This document shows positions 26,284-34,999 of a stretch of DNA of 62,038 nucleotides, piece after piece. Position numbers and translations under genes: made by a program. The notes beneath the pieces are model-generated. The model made no database searches and was not told the origin of the DNA. It saw only the letters and a program-made list of their open reading frames with translations. Origin of the DNA: an uncultured Lachnospiraceae bacterium (GTDB lineage: Bacteria; Bacillota; Clostridia; Lachnospirales; Lachnospiraceae); the NCBI GenBank assembly GCA_910577785.1, contig CAJTNT010000024.1, positions 1 to 62,038 on the forward strand, read 5' to 3'. Within the stretch, counting starts at the first letter, position 1, and each line of letters opens with the position of its first letter.

Positions 26284-26766
26284 TTATCTTGCATTTAACA
26301 GTTCTTCCATTTTTCCTTGTATATAATCAATATCTGGAAAAATCAGATGAATCCCTCTTCTATACATCGCTATCACTTCCCGTAAATTAACAGTCAATTC
26401 CCTGTTCAGTTTACTGTGTATCATAATAGGATTATTTTCGATCGTATGTACGTGGTCAAAAAACTTCTTTATAATTGGAAAGGCATTTTGTATTAAAAAA
26501 GCATTGTCCCTTCCTGCAAATTTTCCTATGACGATTGTATTGCACTTTCCGTATCTTTTTATTTTCTTTTCGATAATAATTTTATATTTGCCTACCTGGG
26601 AACTAATCGGAATCATCCAATACAATTCTTCATTTTTGTTATCTTGAATTGCTAAAAAATGTGGTCGGTAATTTCCGTTCTCTTTATTTCCCATCAAATA
26701 TTTATCTTGAACAAAATCAAAATAATCATCTTTGATATGATAAGAGTACCCTTGCTTTATTTCCAT
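26284..26766 (-). CDS. Type III toxin, endoribonuclease of the ToxN/AbiQ/CptN superfamily
   Basis: A 160-residue basic protein of the size usual for type III toxins. The N-terminus (GYSYHIKDDYFDFVQDKYLM), central YWMIPISSQVGKYK and YGKCNTIVIGKF blocks and the C-terminal RRGIHLIFPDI match what I recall of CptN-like toxins. These are sequence-specific RNases that cut their own antitoxin RNA and cellular mRNAs. The decisive evidence is context: an AAGGAG ribosome site, preceded by a terminator, preceded by three ~48-nt RNA repeats with covarying stems and their own promoter. That is the standard type III layout. Such systems act in phage abortive infection or plasmid/chromosome stabilisation. 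The subfamily (CptIN rather than ToxIN or TenpIN) is an inference. Confidence 0.88.
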   Translation of the reverse strand: MEIKQGYSYHIKDDYFDFVQDKYLMGNKENGNYRPHFLAIQDNKNEELYWMIPISSQVGKYKIIIEKKIKRYGKCNTIVIGKFAGRDNAFLIQNAFPIIKKFFDHVHTIENNPIMIHSKLNRELTVNLREVIAMYRRGIHLIFPDIDYIQGKMEELLNAR

Positions 26767-26782
26767 CGTTTCTCCTTAGAAA

Positions 26783-26810
26783 AAATCCCCATCAAAAATG
26801 ACGGGGATTT
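26783..26810 (-). terminator. Attenuating terminator between antitoxin RNA and toxin
   Basis: Minus strand: stem AAATCCCC / GGGGATTT around a 12-base loop, ending in TTTTTTC. In type III systems this terminator limits toxin mRNA to occasional readthrough, keeping antitoxin RNA in excess. Confidence 0.88.
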
Positions 26811-26814
26811 ATGA

Positions 26815-26966
26815 ACGAACTATAATATTTATATCCCACCTATATAGCAAGTGGCAAGCATTTACATACCGAATCATTTATACCCCACACCATCGGCAAG
26901 TGGCAAAATTACCTGCTATGTTTCTTTTACCCCGTCGCATAGCCAACGGCAAACATTTACCTTTAC
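26815..26966 (-). ncRNA. Type III antitoxin RNA: three imperfect 47-49-nt repeats
   Basis: Comparable positions of the three repeats (TATCCCAC 26832, TACCCCAC 26881, TACCCCGT 26928) are 49 and 47 bases apart. On the minus strand each repeat has TTGCCRY...GGGGTA-like blocks. The pairing segments covary: repeats 2 and 3 have CCAC with GTGG, repeat 1 has CCGT with ACGG. Compensatory change of this kind supports a conserved RNA fold, as in the pseudoknots of ToxI and CptI. No open frame is present. It ends in the terminator at 26783-26810 and is followed by the toxin gene. Confidence 0.88.
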
Positions 26967-26970
26967 TCAT

Positions 26971-26998
26971 AGTATAGCAGAACTGCAAGAAATTGCAA
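26971..26998 (-). promoter_or_regulatory. Promoter of the antitoxin-toxin operon
   Basis: TTGCAA (26993-26998), 16-base spacer, TATACT (26971-26976) on the minus strand, placing the start just ahead of the first repeat. Confidence 0.7.
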
Positions 26999-27350
26999 TC
27001 ACTTTTTATCATTTATGACTATCTCTATAGCAATCGTCTTTTTCTCACCTGCACTATGTACTTTTTATTATATTCAAAAATCACTAAATTACCCTGCAAA
27101 GGTCTTACTTTTGTTCGTTACTTCTCAATCTTGTAATTACTGATAACTTTCAAAATTTAATCTTCCCTACAACCATTCTATGTTAAAATCATTGCACAAC
27201 GAAATTCCATTAAATTTCTGCCTATCATATATGTCTCATAAATATCATGAATCTCACTGTCCATTTATCCAGTTACACAAAAACCATATTGGCACACTCT
27301 TTCCTATTTAATGCAATAATGATAATAAATCAATAGAAAGGGGCGAAAAA
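26999..27350. other. Intergenic region, ~350 bp, no gene seen
   Basis: Very AT-rich spacer between the type III locus and the divergent Xre-like gene. I found no open frame with a ribosome site and no clear repeat; the ribosome site of the downstream gene (AAAGGGGCG) is at its right end. Confidence 0.5.
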
Positions 27351-27565
27351 ATGATAGTGTATGTCAGATTGTGGGAAACCATGAAGAAAAAGGGGATTTC
27401 ACAATATTCACTTATTAAAAATTACCATATAAACGAAGCACAGCTTCACCGCCTGAGAAAAATAAGGTGATAAAAACGATTACTCTTGACCGCCTTTGTG
27501 AAATACTGGATTGTGAAGTTGAGGATATTTGCCAGCACATCAAAGGCAATCCTGATGAAGCATAG
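27351..27565 (+). pseudogene. Small Xre/Cro-type regulator gene with a one-base frameshift
   Basis: The ATG at 27351, behind AAAGGGGCG, opens MIVYVRLWETMKKKGISQYS, the start of a compact ~70-residue Cro/C1-type helix-turn-helix protein. The frame stops after 39 codons (LRKIR-stop). Reading on in the other frame gives TITLDRLCEILDCEVEDICQH, the usual C-terminal half. One extra A in the run of five near 27460 would restore the full protein. Either a recent frameshift, a slippery-site product or a sequence error. It lies 350 bases from the type III locus, divergently. Confidence 0.75.
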
Positions 27566-27592
27566 GGGCACTTTTTTAAATGCCCCTTCTTG
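27565..27592 (+). terminator. Terminator after the Xre-like gene
   Basis: AGGGGCA / TGCCCCT stem around CTTTTTTAAA, followed by TCTTG; short but well placed. Confidence 0.6.
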
Positions 27593-27827
27593 CACCATCC
27601 GAAAACAATATGTCAGGAAAATCAAGTATTCCCTAAAACAAACTTTTCTAATTCTTATACATACACCAACTCTTTCAACACAATTTCCTCTGCTGTGTTC
27701 CTCGCATTATTTACAAGTCCAATTCACTGCATAAAATCCGTTGATTTCTATCAATATGAAACATAGAACGGATGATTTACAGCCCACTTATTACCTCCCT
27801 CATGCATCTTGGCTTTCCTGCGACCCA

Positions 27828-28445
27828 TCATAAATCGTCAAACAAAACATCTATCTTCCCTTTCATTTCCTCCAGCAGCATACCGGCGACTTCCCGCATC
27901 TGTGGATGCGCCCGTTCTGCTGTCCGAAGTCTGAAAAAATGCCTCCATTCGCGCAAATCCATCGTTACAATCAATTCCGTCTTTAGACTGTTGGGCAGAA
28001 TACTCCTGGCCTCCTGCGGCTTGGCGCCCATGGCAATCATTTCATTATAGGTATCCTCAATCATCTGCATGGCCTGTTCCCATTTCTGGTATTCCAACGA
28101 CCCTTTTTCCCAAAAACAAGGCTTAATAAATGTCAGCTCATTTCCAAACTTATCCTTGGAATAATTGCAGTACCGCGTACTTTCCTGGCTATAGCTTGCG
28201 ATACGGTGCCTTACAATCTCATGCGTCACTCCCCGGTCGCAGACAATCCTCACACTAATTTTCTCATGCTCAATCACAGACTCATGCCCGCTTTTCAGAA
28301 TATTACGGATAAACACCCTGGCAGAATCTGCCGTAATCCTATCCTCGCTTTTATAGCAGACTCTCCCTGCCCTTTCAATCTTCCGAAGAATCTCATCACT
28401 ATCTATTTCATCTAAAATCTCAACCTGCGGCTCTATCACTCTCAT
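27828..28445 (-). CDS. thyX: FAD-dependent thymidylate synthase ThyX
   Basis: A 205-residue cytosolic enzyme converting dUMP to dTMP with methylenetetrahydrofolate and FAD/NADPH. The ThyX signature RHRxxSxxxxSxR is present at residues 79-91 (RHRIASYSQESTR). Length is typical. The start has AAGGAGAG upstream. It is monocistronic, convergent with the Xre-like gene. No thyA homologue is visible in this window. Confidence 0.95.
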   Translation of the reverse strand: MRVIEPQVEILDEIDSDEILRKIERAGRVCYKSEDRITADSARVFIRNILKSGHESVIEHEKISVRIVCDRGVTHEIVRHRIASYSQESTRYCNYSKDKFGNELTFIKPCFWEKGSLEYQKWEQAMQMIEDTYNEMIAMGAKPQEARSILPNSLKTELIVTMDLREWRHFFRLRTAERAHPQMREVAGMLLEEMKGKIDVLFDDL

Positions 28446-28647
28446 AATATGTCTCTCCTTAAACTACATATCGCTTATTATCCATTGCAATCATTCCATA
28501 TCTTCCTATCGCTTTTCATTCATTGCAGCAAATCCAAGCCTTCCTCGTTACATTTCAAAATCTATCCCATCCTTCTGCCTATCATACCATAAGCATTTTT
28601 CTTTTTCAATATTTATACGCCACACAATCAAATAACCGACTCCAACC

Positions 28648-28676
28648 TTGTGCATCCGCCAAAACTATGTTAAAAT
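28648..28676 (+). promoter_or_regulatory. Promoter of the first hydrogenase-like gene
   Basis: TTGTGC (28648-28653), 17-base spacer, TAAAAT (28671-28676), about 55 bases ahead of the start at 28733. The remainder of the 28446-28732 gap shows no other feature. Confidence 0.6.
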
Positions 28677-28732
28677 AATAACTATAAGAAAGAAACCAAA
28701 CCCATACATTACATGAAGAAAGGAACGATACT

Positions 28733-30208
28733 ATGTTACATGAAAACGACACCATCGAAGAGGTAAAAAACGAGGTCCTTTACCATGTCGCCAAGGCAGC
28801 CTTTGAAGGGAACCTGGAAAAGATTGAGGCTACCCTTCCGTATGAAATCCTCCCTGGGAACAAATCCCGTTTCCGCTGCTGTGTCCACAAGGAACGTGAA
28901 ATTGTCCGCGAGAGGATTATGCTGGCCAAGAACATCAACCCCGCGGACGGCGAGCCCTGCCATAATACGGTAAAGATTATTCCTGCGGCCTGCGAGAACT
29001 GCCCCATTACCCGTTTTACGGTAACAGACAACTGCCAGAAATGCATGAGCAAAAAATGTATGCAGGCATGCCATTTCGGAGCAATTTCCATGACCCGCGA
29101 CAAAGCCTACATTGATCCGGATAAATGCCGTGAATGCGGGCAGTGCTACAATGCATGTCCCTACAATGCCATCGTGGACATTATGCGGCCATGCCGCCGC
29201 GCATGCCCGGTAGACGCTATCCAGGCCAAAAAGGACGGGCGGGTAAAAATTGATGATGAAAAGTGCATCCGCTGCGGTTCCTGCATCAGCGCATGTCCAT
29301 TTGGGGCAATCTCTGACAGTTCCCGTATGTTAGAAGTTATTGATTACCTCAAGAGCGACAAGCCTGTCTATGCATTGGTTGCCCCAGCAGCAGAGGGGCA
29401 GTTCGGCGTGGACATTACCATGGAATCCATCCGCACCGCCGTTAAGAAAATGGGCTTCAAAGACATGGTAGATGTGGCAATCGGCGCAGACTTTGTATCG
29501 GATTCCGAAGCCAAAGAATGGGCAGAAGCTTACAATGAAGGCAAGAAGATGACAACTTCCTGCTGCCCGGCCTTCGTACACCTGATCCGCCGCCATTTCC
29601 CAGAACTTGTGGATCACATTTCCACGACCGTCTCCCCGATGGCAGCAACCGCAAGGCTCGTAAAAGCAATGGACAAAGACGCTGTCTGCATCTTTATCGG
29701 GCCGTGCATTGCCAAAAAGAGCGAAGCTGGACAGGATCAGGAACACCCAGGAGAAAATGCCGACCTGGTTCTTACCTTCGAGGAATTTGACGCCATGCTC
29801 CGTGCAAAAGAAATCACCTTAGAGCCATGTGCTTTTGAAGAAAATCAGAACGGCAGCATCCATGCCAAGAACTTCTCCAATTCCGGCGGCGTAACCAAGG
29901 CTGTGAAACAGGCGCTGATGGAACAGGGCGTACATGCCGGCGTCAATGTACGCCAATGCAACGGCGCAGCTGAATGCCGTAAGGCGCTGATGCTGCTGAA
30001 GGTAGGCAAACTCCCAGAAGACTTTATCGAAGGCATGTCCTGCGAAGGCGGCTGCGTGGCTGGGCCTGGAAATATTGTAGACGAAATGTCCTTTAAGAAA
30101 GAGCGTATCAAACAGCTTAAGAAAGCCGATGACCGCCTGGTTACGGATACCGTGGCAGAATACAGCCAATATGAATTTTCCATGCACCGCCAGCAGCATG
30201 CAGAATAA
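28733..30208 (+). CDS. [FeFe] hydrogenase-like protein, group B type, with ferredoxin domains
   Basis: 491 residues. Cysteine motifs for several [4Fe-4S] clusters lie in the first ~200 residues (CENCP, CQKCMSKKCMQAC, CRECGQCYNACP, CRRACP, CIRCGSCISACP). The H-cluster domain has L1 TSCCPAF (near 275), L2 GPCIAKK (near 322) and L3 EGMSCEGGCVAGP (near 436), all four H-cluster cysteines being present. Motif variants match the less-studied group B enzymes rather than prototypical bifurcating HydA. Expected role is H2 production or sensing using reduced ferredoxin. It is transcribed alone from its own promoter and ends in a strong terminator. Confidence 0.87.
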   Translation: MLHENDTIEEVKNEVLYHVAKAAFEGNLEKIEATLPYEILPGNKSRFRCCVHKEREIVRERIMLAKNINPADGEPCHNTVKIIPAACENCPITRFTVTDNCQKCMSKKCMQACHFGAISMTRDKAYIDPDKCRECGQCYNACPYNAIVDIMRPCRRACPVDAIQAKKDGRVKIDDEKCIRCGSCISACPFGAISDSSRMLEVIDYLKSDKPVYALVAPAAEGQFGVDITMESIRTAVKKMGFKDMVDVAIGADFVSDSEAKEWAEAYNEGKKMTTSCCPAFVHLIRRHFPELVDHISTTVSPMAATARLVKAMDKDAVCIFIGPCIAKKSEAGQDQEHPGENADLVLTFEEFDAMLRAKEITLEPCAFEENQNGSIHAKNFSNSGGVTKAVKQALMEQGVHAGVNVRQCNGAAECRKALMLLKVGKLPEDFIEGMSCEGGCVAGPGNIVDEMSFKKERIKQLKKADDRLVTDTVAEYSQYEFSMHRQQHAE

Positions 30209-30344
30209 ATAATGTTACGCTTTAACCTGTGCGGAATAATGGTTGGTATCATACATATCCAGAAACTGTTTCACTGACCCTGCCGTCCAATATGGGTTAC
30301 AGATGAGCTTACTTCTACGGATTTTTATTCCCATGAGAATCAAA

Positions 30345-30400
30345 AGGAACCCTGCCAAAATCAAGTTTTACAATACCTGATTTTGGTAGGGTTCTTCTTT
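30345..30400. terminator. Bidirectional terminator between hydrogenase and araD
   Basis: Stem AGGAACCCTGCCAAAATCA / TGATTTTGGTAGGGTTCTT around a 14-base loop, with T-rich tracts on both strands. It lies between convergent transcripts. Confidence 0.85.
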
Positions 30401-30492
30401 GCTATTTTCGTATCAAAGCTCATGTACTATGCCCGTATGGTTGATCCACGGGGCAATAAGGGCGGAAGCAAAAGCTGTTGCATAACAGAATA

Positions 30493-31194
30493 TTACTCTT
30501 CCTTCTGCCCATAATAAGCATTGGCGCCATGTTTCCTGTAGTAATGCTTATCCTGCAGTTCCTGCGGCGCTGGCTGGATGCGCGGGTTGATGGTCTCCGC
30601 ACGGTATGCCATCTTGGCTACTTCCTCTAATACCACGGCATTATGTACAGCCTCATGTGCATCCTTGCCCCATGCGAACGGGCCATGGTTTTTGCACAAT
30701 ACAGCTGGCACTGCCATCACATCCTTGCCCATTGCCTGGAAAGAATCTACAATTAAGTGCCCTGTATTCTCCTCATACGCGCCGTCAATCTCTTCCTTAG
30801 TCAGGCAGCGTACGCAGGGGATTTCTCCATACATATAGTCGGCATGGGTCGTGCCATAGCAGGGGATGCTCCTGCCAGCCTGCGCCCAGCTGGTGGCATA
30901 GGAAGAATGCGTGTGTACAACGCCGCCGATTTCCGGAAATGCCTTGTACAGCTCCAAATGGGTAGCTGTATCGGAAGACGGGTTATACTTTCCCTCTACC
31001 TTATTGCCTTCCAAATCAATGACAACCATATCTTCTGGTTTTAATTTCTCATAATCTACGCCGCTTGGCTTAATTACAAACAGCCCTTTTTCCCGGTCAA
31101 TGCCGCTGACATTCCCCCAGGTAAAAGTTACCAGCCCATAGCGCGGCAAATCCATATTTGCCTCATAGACTGCTTTTTTCAGTTCTTCTAGCAT
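30493..31194 (-). CDS. araD: L-ribulose-5-phosphate 4-epimerase
   Basis: 233 residues of the class II aldolase/epimerase fold. It converts L-ribulose-5-P to D-xylulose-5-P. Zinc-ligand histidines are in VVHTHSSYATSWAQ and the glycine-rich VTFTWGNVSGID block is present. It is the last gene of the arabinose operon, 52 bases after the kinase gene, and ends before a bidirectional terminator. Confidence 0.94.
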   Translation of the reverse strand: MLEELKKAVYEANMDLPRYGLVTFTWGNVSGIDREKGLFVIKPSGVDYEKLKPEDMVVIDLEGNKVEGKYNPSSDTATHLELYKAFPEIGGVVHTHSSYATSWAQAGRSIPCYGTTHADYMYGEIPCVRCLTKEEIDGAYEENTGHLIVDSFQAMGKDVMAVPAVLCKNHGPFAWGKDAHEAVHNAVVLEEVAKMAYRAETINPRIQPAPQELQDKHYYRKHGANAYYGQKEE

Positions 31195-31246
31195 AATTTT
31201 CCCTCTCTATAAAGTTAATCTATCATACTTATTAGATCTATCCAAC

Positions 31247-32848
31247 CTATTTCAGATTTTCCACAGCCGCCCTCTCAATCGGCAGCCCTTCGCTATAACG
31301 CTTGATAAAGGTGTCAAACCCAGCCACATCCTTAGCTTCCGGCTGCAGGGTAACGCTTTCCTGCCCTGCGAATACCTTCTCCTCCAGATACTGGGAAAGG
31401 CTCTCTCCCTCGCCCTTATTTACCATATAGGAAGCCAGGAGGGCAATGCCCCATGCGCCGCCTTCCCCGGCGGTCTCCATTACGGATACTGGGACGTTAA
31501 CCGCTGCTGCCATCACTTTTTGGCCAACGCCCTTAGTCTTAAACAGCCCGCCATGGCCCATCAGCTCATCCAACTGCACGCCCTCTTCCTTCAGCAGGAT
31601 ATCAAGGCCTGTCTTTAAGGCGCCAAGGGCAGTAAACAGATGTACACGCATAAAGTTGGCAAGGTTAAACTTGCTGTCCGGCGTACGCACAAATAACGGA
31701 CGGCCTTCCTCAAACCCTGTAATATGTTCCCCAGAGAAATAATTGTATGCCAAAAGGCCGCCGCAATCATCGTCGCCTTCCAAAGCCTTGTTATACAGTA
31801 CGGAGAAGAGCTTGGTCATATCTACTTCCACGCCAAAGCTCTCCGCAAACTCCTTGAAGAGGTTTACCCATGCATTCAAATCGGACGTACAGTTGTTGCA
31901 GTGTACCATTGCTACCAAACTGCCATCCGGCGTCGTTACCATGTCAATTTCTGGATGGACCTTCTTGAGGTTATGCTCCAGCACTGCCATCGCAAAAACA
32001 GAAGTGCCTGCGGAAACGTTGCCAGTACGCTGCGCCACGCTCTTGGTAGCTACCATGCCGGTGCCTGCATCGCCTTCCGGCGGGCATACCGGAATCCCAG
32101 CTTCCAGGCTGCCTGTCGTATCCAAAAGCTTTGCGCCTTCTTCCGTCAATGTACCTGCATTTTCCCCTGCATTCAGAACCTTGGGAATAATGTCTTCTAA
32201 TTTCCAGGAGAAATTCTCACCTGCAATCAATTCATTGAACTGGCCCATCATCTTCTTATCATAGTCGCCAGTAGACATATCAATCGGGAACATACCGGAA
32301 GCTTCGCCTACGCCCAGCACCTGCTGCCCGGTCAGCTTCCAGTGTACATAGCCTGCCAAGGTTGTGAAATAAGCGATGTCGCTTACATGCTCTTCTTTCT
32401 TGAGGATTGCCTGGTAGAGATGGGCAATGCTCCACCGCTGCGGGATATTATACTGGAACACCTCTGTCAGCTTCTTAGAAGCTTCCTCCGTAATGGTATT
32501 CCTCCAGGTGCGGAACGGCACCAGCAGCTCATTGTCCTTATTAAATGCCATATAGCCATGCATCATAGCGCTGAAGCCAAGCGCCCCCACCTTGGACAGC
32601 GTTATCCCATACTGTGCCTTTACATCCTCCGCCATCTTCTGGTAGCAGTCCTGCAGGCCATGCCAAATCGCATCCAGGCTGTAAGTCCAGATATGGTTCT
32701 CCAACTGGTTCTCCCAATCATGGGCGCCTGAGGCAATGGGCGCATTGTCGCTCCCCACCAGGACAGCCTTAATCCTAGTTGAGCCAAACTCAATGCCCAG
32801 AGCGGTCTTCCCATTTTGAATATCTTCGATAATACGGCTTTTTTCCAT
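31247..32848 (-). CDS. araB: FGGY-family carbohydrate kinase, L-ribulokinase
   Basis: 533 residues, within the usual ribulokinase range. N-terminal ATP-grasping motif ALGIEFGSTRIKAVLV, central GNVSAGTSVFAM and C-terminal GHGGLFKTKGVGQKVMAAA correspond to the FGGY phosphate- and adenosine-binding segments. It phosphorylates L-ribulose to L-ribulose-5-P. The sequence is not of the enterobacterial AraB type, but its place between araA/transketolase and araD makes ribulokinase the best assignment; xylulokinase is the main alternative. Confidence 0.88.
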   Translation of the reverse strand: MEKSRIIEDIQNGKTALGIEFGSTRIKAVLVGSDNAPIASGAHDWENQLENHIWTYSLDAIWHGLQDCYQKMAEDVKAQYGITLSKVGALGFSAMMHGYMAFNKDNELLVPFRTWRNTITEEASKKLTEVFQYNIPQRWSIAHLYQAILKKEEHVSDIAYFTTLAGYVHWKLTGQQVLGVGEASGMFPIDMSTGDYDKKMMGQFNELIAGENFSWKLEDIIPKVLNAGENAGTLTEEGAKLLDTTGSLEAGIPVCPPEGDAGTGMVATKSVAQRTGNVSAGTSVFAMAVLEHNLKKVHPEIDMVTTPDGSLVAMVHCNNCTSDLNAWVNLFKEFAESFGVEVDMTKLFSVLYNKALEGDDDCGGLLAYNYFSGEHITGFEEGRPLFVRTPDSKFNLANFMRVHLFTALGALKTGLDILLKEEGVQLDELMGHGGLFKTKGVGQKVMAAAVNVPVSVMETAGEGGAWGIALLASYMVNKGEGESLSQYLEEKVFAGQESVTLQPEAKDVAGFDTFIKRYSEGLPIERAAVENLK

Positions 32849-33124
32849 TCTGTTGTATGCTCCTTTCTTCGTAACCCTTCCTAATTGACAGGCAACGATA
32901 AAGATACCGTAAATCGTAACACTGCATCATCACCTGTCTCCCAATAACAGCAGGCGCGCCTACGAAATCAAGCTCCCCTGGACACGCCTCCTGTCATTGC
33001 CAGAAATGCGCAAACCCCTTTACGCTTCCCGGCATTTCCCAATACATTTTTAACATAACAGCCAAATTACTTTTGCTGTTACCCTATAACCCCAATTTTT
33101 TCTTCTTCTAAATGCCAATTTCTC

Positions 33125-34069
33125 TTATGCTTCCACAAATCCTTTTACCTTCTCATAAATTCCCTGTGCGTCAAGCCCATATTTCTCCAGCAGCTTTACT
33201 GCCGGGCCGGACTCGCCGTAAGTGTCATTTACTCCGATTTTGCATACTGGGGTAGGCGCCTTAGCGCTCAGGCAGTCACAAACTGCGCTTCCCAGTCCGC
33301 CGATAATGGAATGTTCTTCTGCGGTCACTACTTTGCCTGTTTTCTTTGCCGAATTGAGAATAATTTCCTCATCCAGCGGCTTGATGGTGTGGATATTGAT
33401 CACCTCTGCACTGATCCCATCTGCCGCCAGCTTCTCTGCCGCCTCTAAAGATGCGCCTACGCACAGCCCGGTTGCCACGATTGTTACATCCGTGCCTTCC
33501 TTTAAGAGGACTCCTTTGCCCACTTCAAATTTATAATCTTCCCTGTCATTGATCACTGGAACAGCCAAACGCCCGAACCTCAGGTAAACAGGGCCGTCCA
33601 TCTGATACGCTGCCTCTACGGCTGCCTTGGCTTCTACGTCATCGGAAGGATTGATAACCGTCATGCCCGGAATCGTGCGCATCAATGCGATATCTTCGTT
33701 GCACTGGTGGGATGCGCCGTCTTCGCCAACGGAAATCCCGGCATGGGTTGCGCCAATCTTTACATTGAGATGGGGATAGCCCACGGAATTCCTTACCTGC
33801 TCAAACGCCCTGCCTGCTGCAAACATAGCAAAAGAGCTTACAAACGGCACCTTCCCCGTGGTGGCAATGCCTGCTGCAATGCCCATCATATTGCACTCTG
33901 CGATACCGCAGTCGATATGCCTTTCCGGGAACTCTTTCTTAAATACACCGGTTTGGGTAGCTGCTGCAAGATCCGCATCCAGAACTACCAGATTGTCATA
34001 TTTCTTGCCAAGTTCTACCAGCGCGTTGCCGTAACTGGCTCTGGTTGCTATTTTCTTTACTTCTGACAT
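33125..34069 (-). CDS. Transketolase, C-terminal subunit
   Basis: 314 residues containing the pyrimidine-binding and C-terminal domains of transketolase (GIAAGIATTGKVPFVSSFAMF, GEDGASHQCNEDIALMRTIPGM, VYLRFGRLAVP). Pairs with the separately encoded N-terminal subunit, whose gene overlaps by 13 bases, so translation is coupled. The complex transfers two-carbon units between pentose phosphates, moving xylulose-5-P from arabinose into glycolysis. A ~275-base spacer with a small hairpin follows before araB. Confidence 0.93.
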   Translation of the reverse strand: MSEVKKIATRASYGNALVELGKKYDNLVVLDADLAAATQTGVFKKEFPERHIDCGIAECNMMGIAAGIATTGKVPFVSSFAMFAAGRAFEQVRNSVGYPHLNVKIGATHAGISVGEDGASHQCNEDIALMRTIPGMTVINPSDDVEAKAAVEAAYQMDGPVYLRFGRLAVPVINDREDYKFEVGKGVLLKEGTDVTIVATGLCVGASLEAAEKLAADGISAEVINIHTIKPLDEEIILNSAKKTGKVVTAEEHSIIGGLGSAVCDCLSAKAPTPVCKIGVNDTYGESGPAVKLLEKYGLDAQGIYEKVKGFVEA

Positions 34070-34896
34070 AATGCTTCACCTGCTTTCTCTAATTCTTCCA
34101 TTGCCTGTGCATACTGCTCATCGTTCGGAGCCTTCCCGTGCCATCCGGCCTGGTTCTCCATATAAGAAATCCCTTTGCCTTTTACCGTCTTCATCACGAT
34201 TGCCGTTGGCATGCCTTTTGTCTCCCTTGCCTCTTTGAAGGCTGCGCGCAGCTGGTCAAAATCATTGCCGTCCGCCACTTCAACGACATGGAAATTAAAT
34301 GCCCGGAACTTGTCCGCAATCGGATAAGGGGAGCATACATCCTCAATCCTGCCGTCAATCTGCAGGCCATTGTTGTCTACAATGACCACAAGATTGTCCA
34401 GCTTGCGATGGCCGGCGAACATGGAAGCCTCCCATACCTGGCCTTCCTGGATCTCGCCATCGCCCAGAAGGGTATAGACACGGTAGCTGTCATTGCTCAG
34501 CTTGGCGGACAATGCCATGCCGACTGCCGTAGAAATCCCTTGCCCCAGGGAACCGCTTGACATATCAATGCCTGGCGTATGCTGGATACAGGGATGCCCC
34601 TGCAGATGGGAGCCAATCTGGCGCAGTGTCTTCAAGTCCTCCACCGGGAAATACCCGCGGTTTGCAAGCGTAGAGTACAAGCCAGGAGCCGTATGGCCTT
34701 TGGACAGCACAAAACGGTCGCGGTCTGCCTTCTTGGGATCCTTGGGATCGATATTCATTTCCTCAAAATACAAATAGGTAAATACTTCTGTTGCCGAAAG
34801 GGATCCGCCCGGATGCCCTGCCTTAGCCGCATGGACAGCAGTTACAATGCCCTTGCGGATTTCATTGGCTGTTTTCTGAAGCTCTAAGTTTTCCAT
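34057..34896 (-). CDS. Transketolase, N-terminal (thiamine diphosphate-binding) subunit
   Basis: 279 residues covering the ThDP-binding half: HAAKAGHPGGSLSATEV, SKGHTAPGLYS, GSLGQGIS and the ThDP motif GDGEIQEGQVWEA...NNGLQIDG. Split transketolases of this kind are frequent in Firmicutes and archaea. It starts behind AAGGAGA, 104 bases after the transaldolase gene within the ara operon. Confidence 0.94.
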   Translation of the reverse strand: MENLELQKTANEIRKGIVTAVHAAKAGHPGGSLSATEVFTYLYFEEMNIDPKDPKKADRDRFVLSKGHTAPGLYSTLANRGYFPVEDLKTLRQIGSHLQGHPCIQHTPGIDMSSGSLGQGISTAVGMALSAKLSNDSYRVYTLLGDGEIQEGQVWEASMFAGHRKLDNLVVIVDNNGLQIDGRIEDVCSPYPIADKFRAFNFHVVEVADGNDFDQLRAAFKEARETKGMPTAIVMKTVKGKGISYMENQAGWHGKAPNDEQYAQAMEELEKAGEALCQK

Positions 34897-34999
34897 TGAA
34901 ATGTCTCCTTTATTGTTTGCTCATTGCAATTGGAGCAATGGCAAATTTATTAATGCTTATATATACGGAACGCCCGATAAATCTGCCCTAAATATAACA

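Noticed and set aside
26815..26966. Short regularly spaced repeats suggested a CRISPR array
   Set aside because: Units are contiguous, imperfect and have no unique spacers; they are followed by a terminator and a toxin gene, and show paired changes in stems, which fits a type III antitoxin RNA.
27566..27827. Decayed gene on the minus strand near 27660-27730 (NARNTAEEIVLKELVYV)
   Set aside because: Only about 20 codons are open and no family is recognised, too little to call a remnant.
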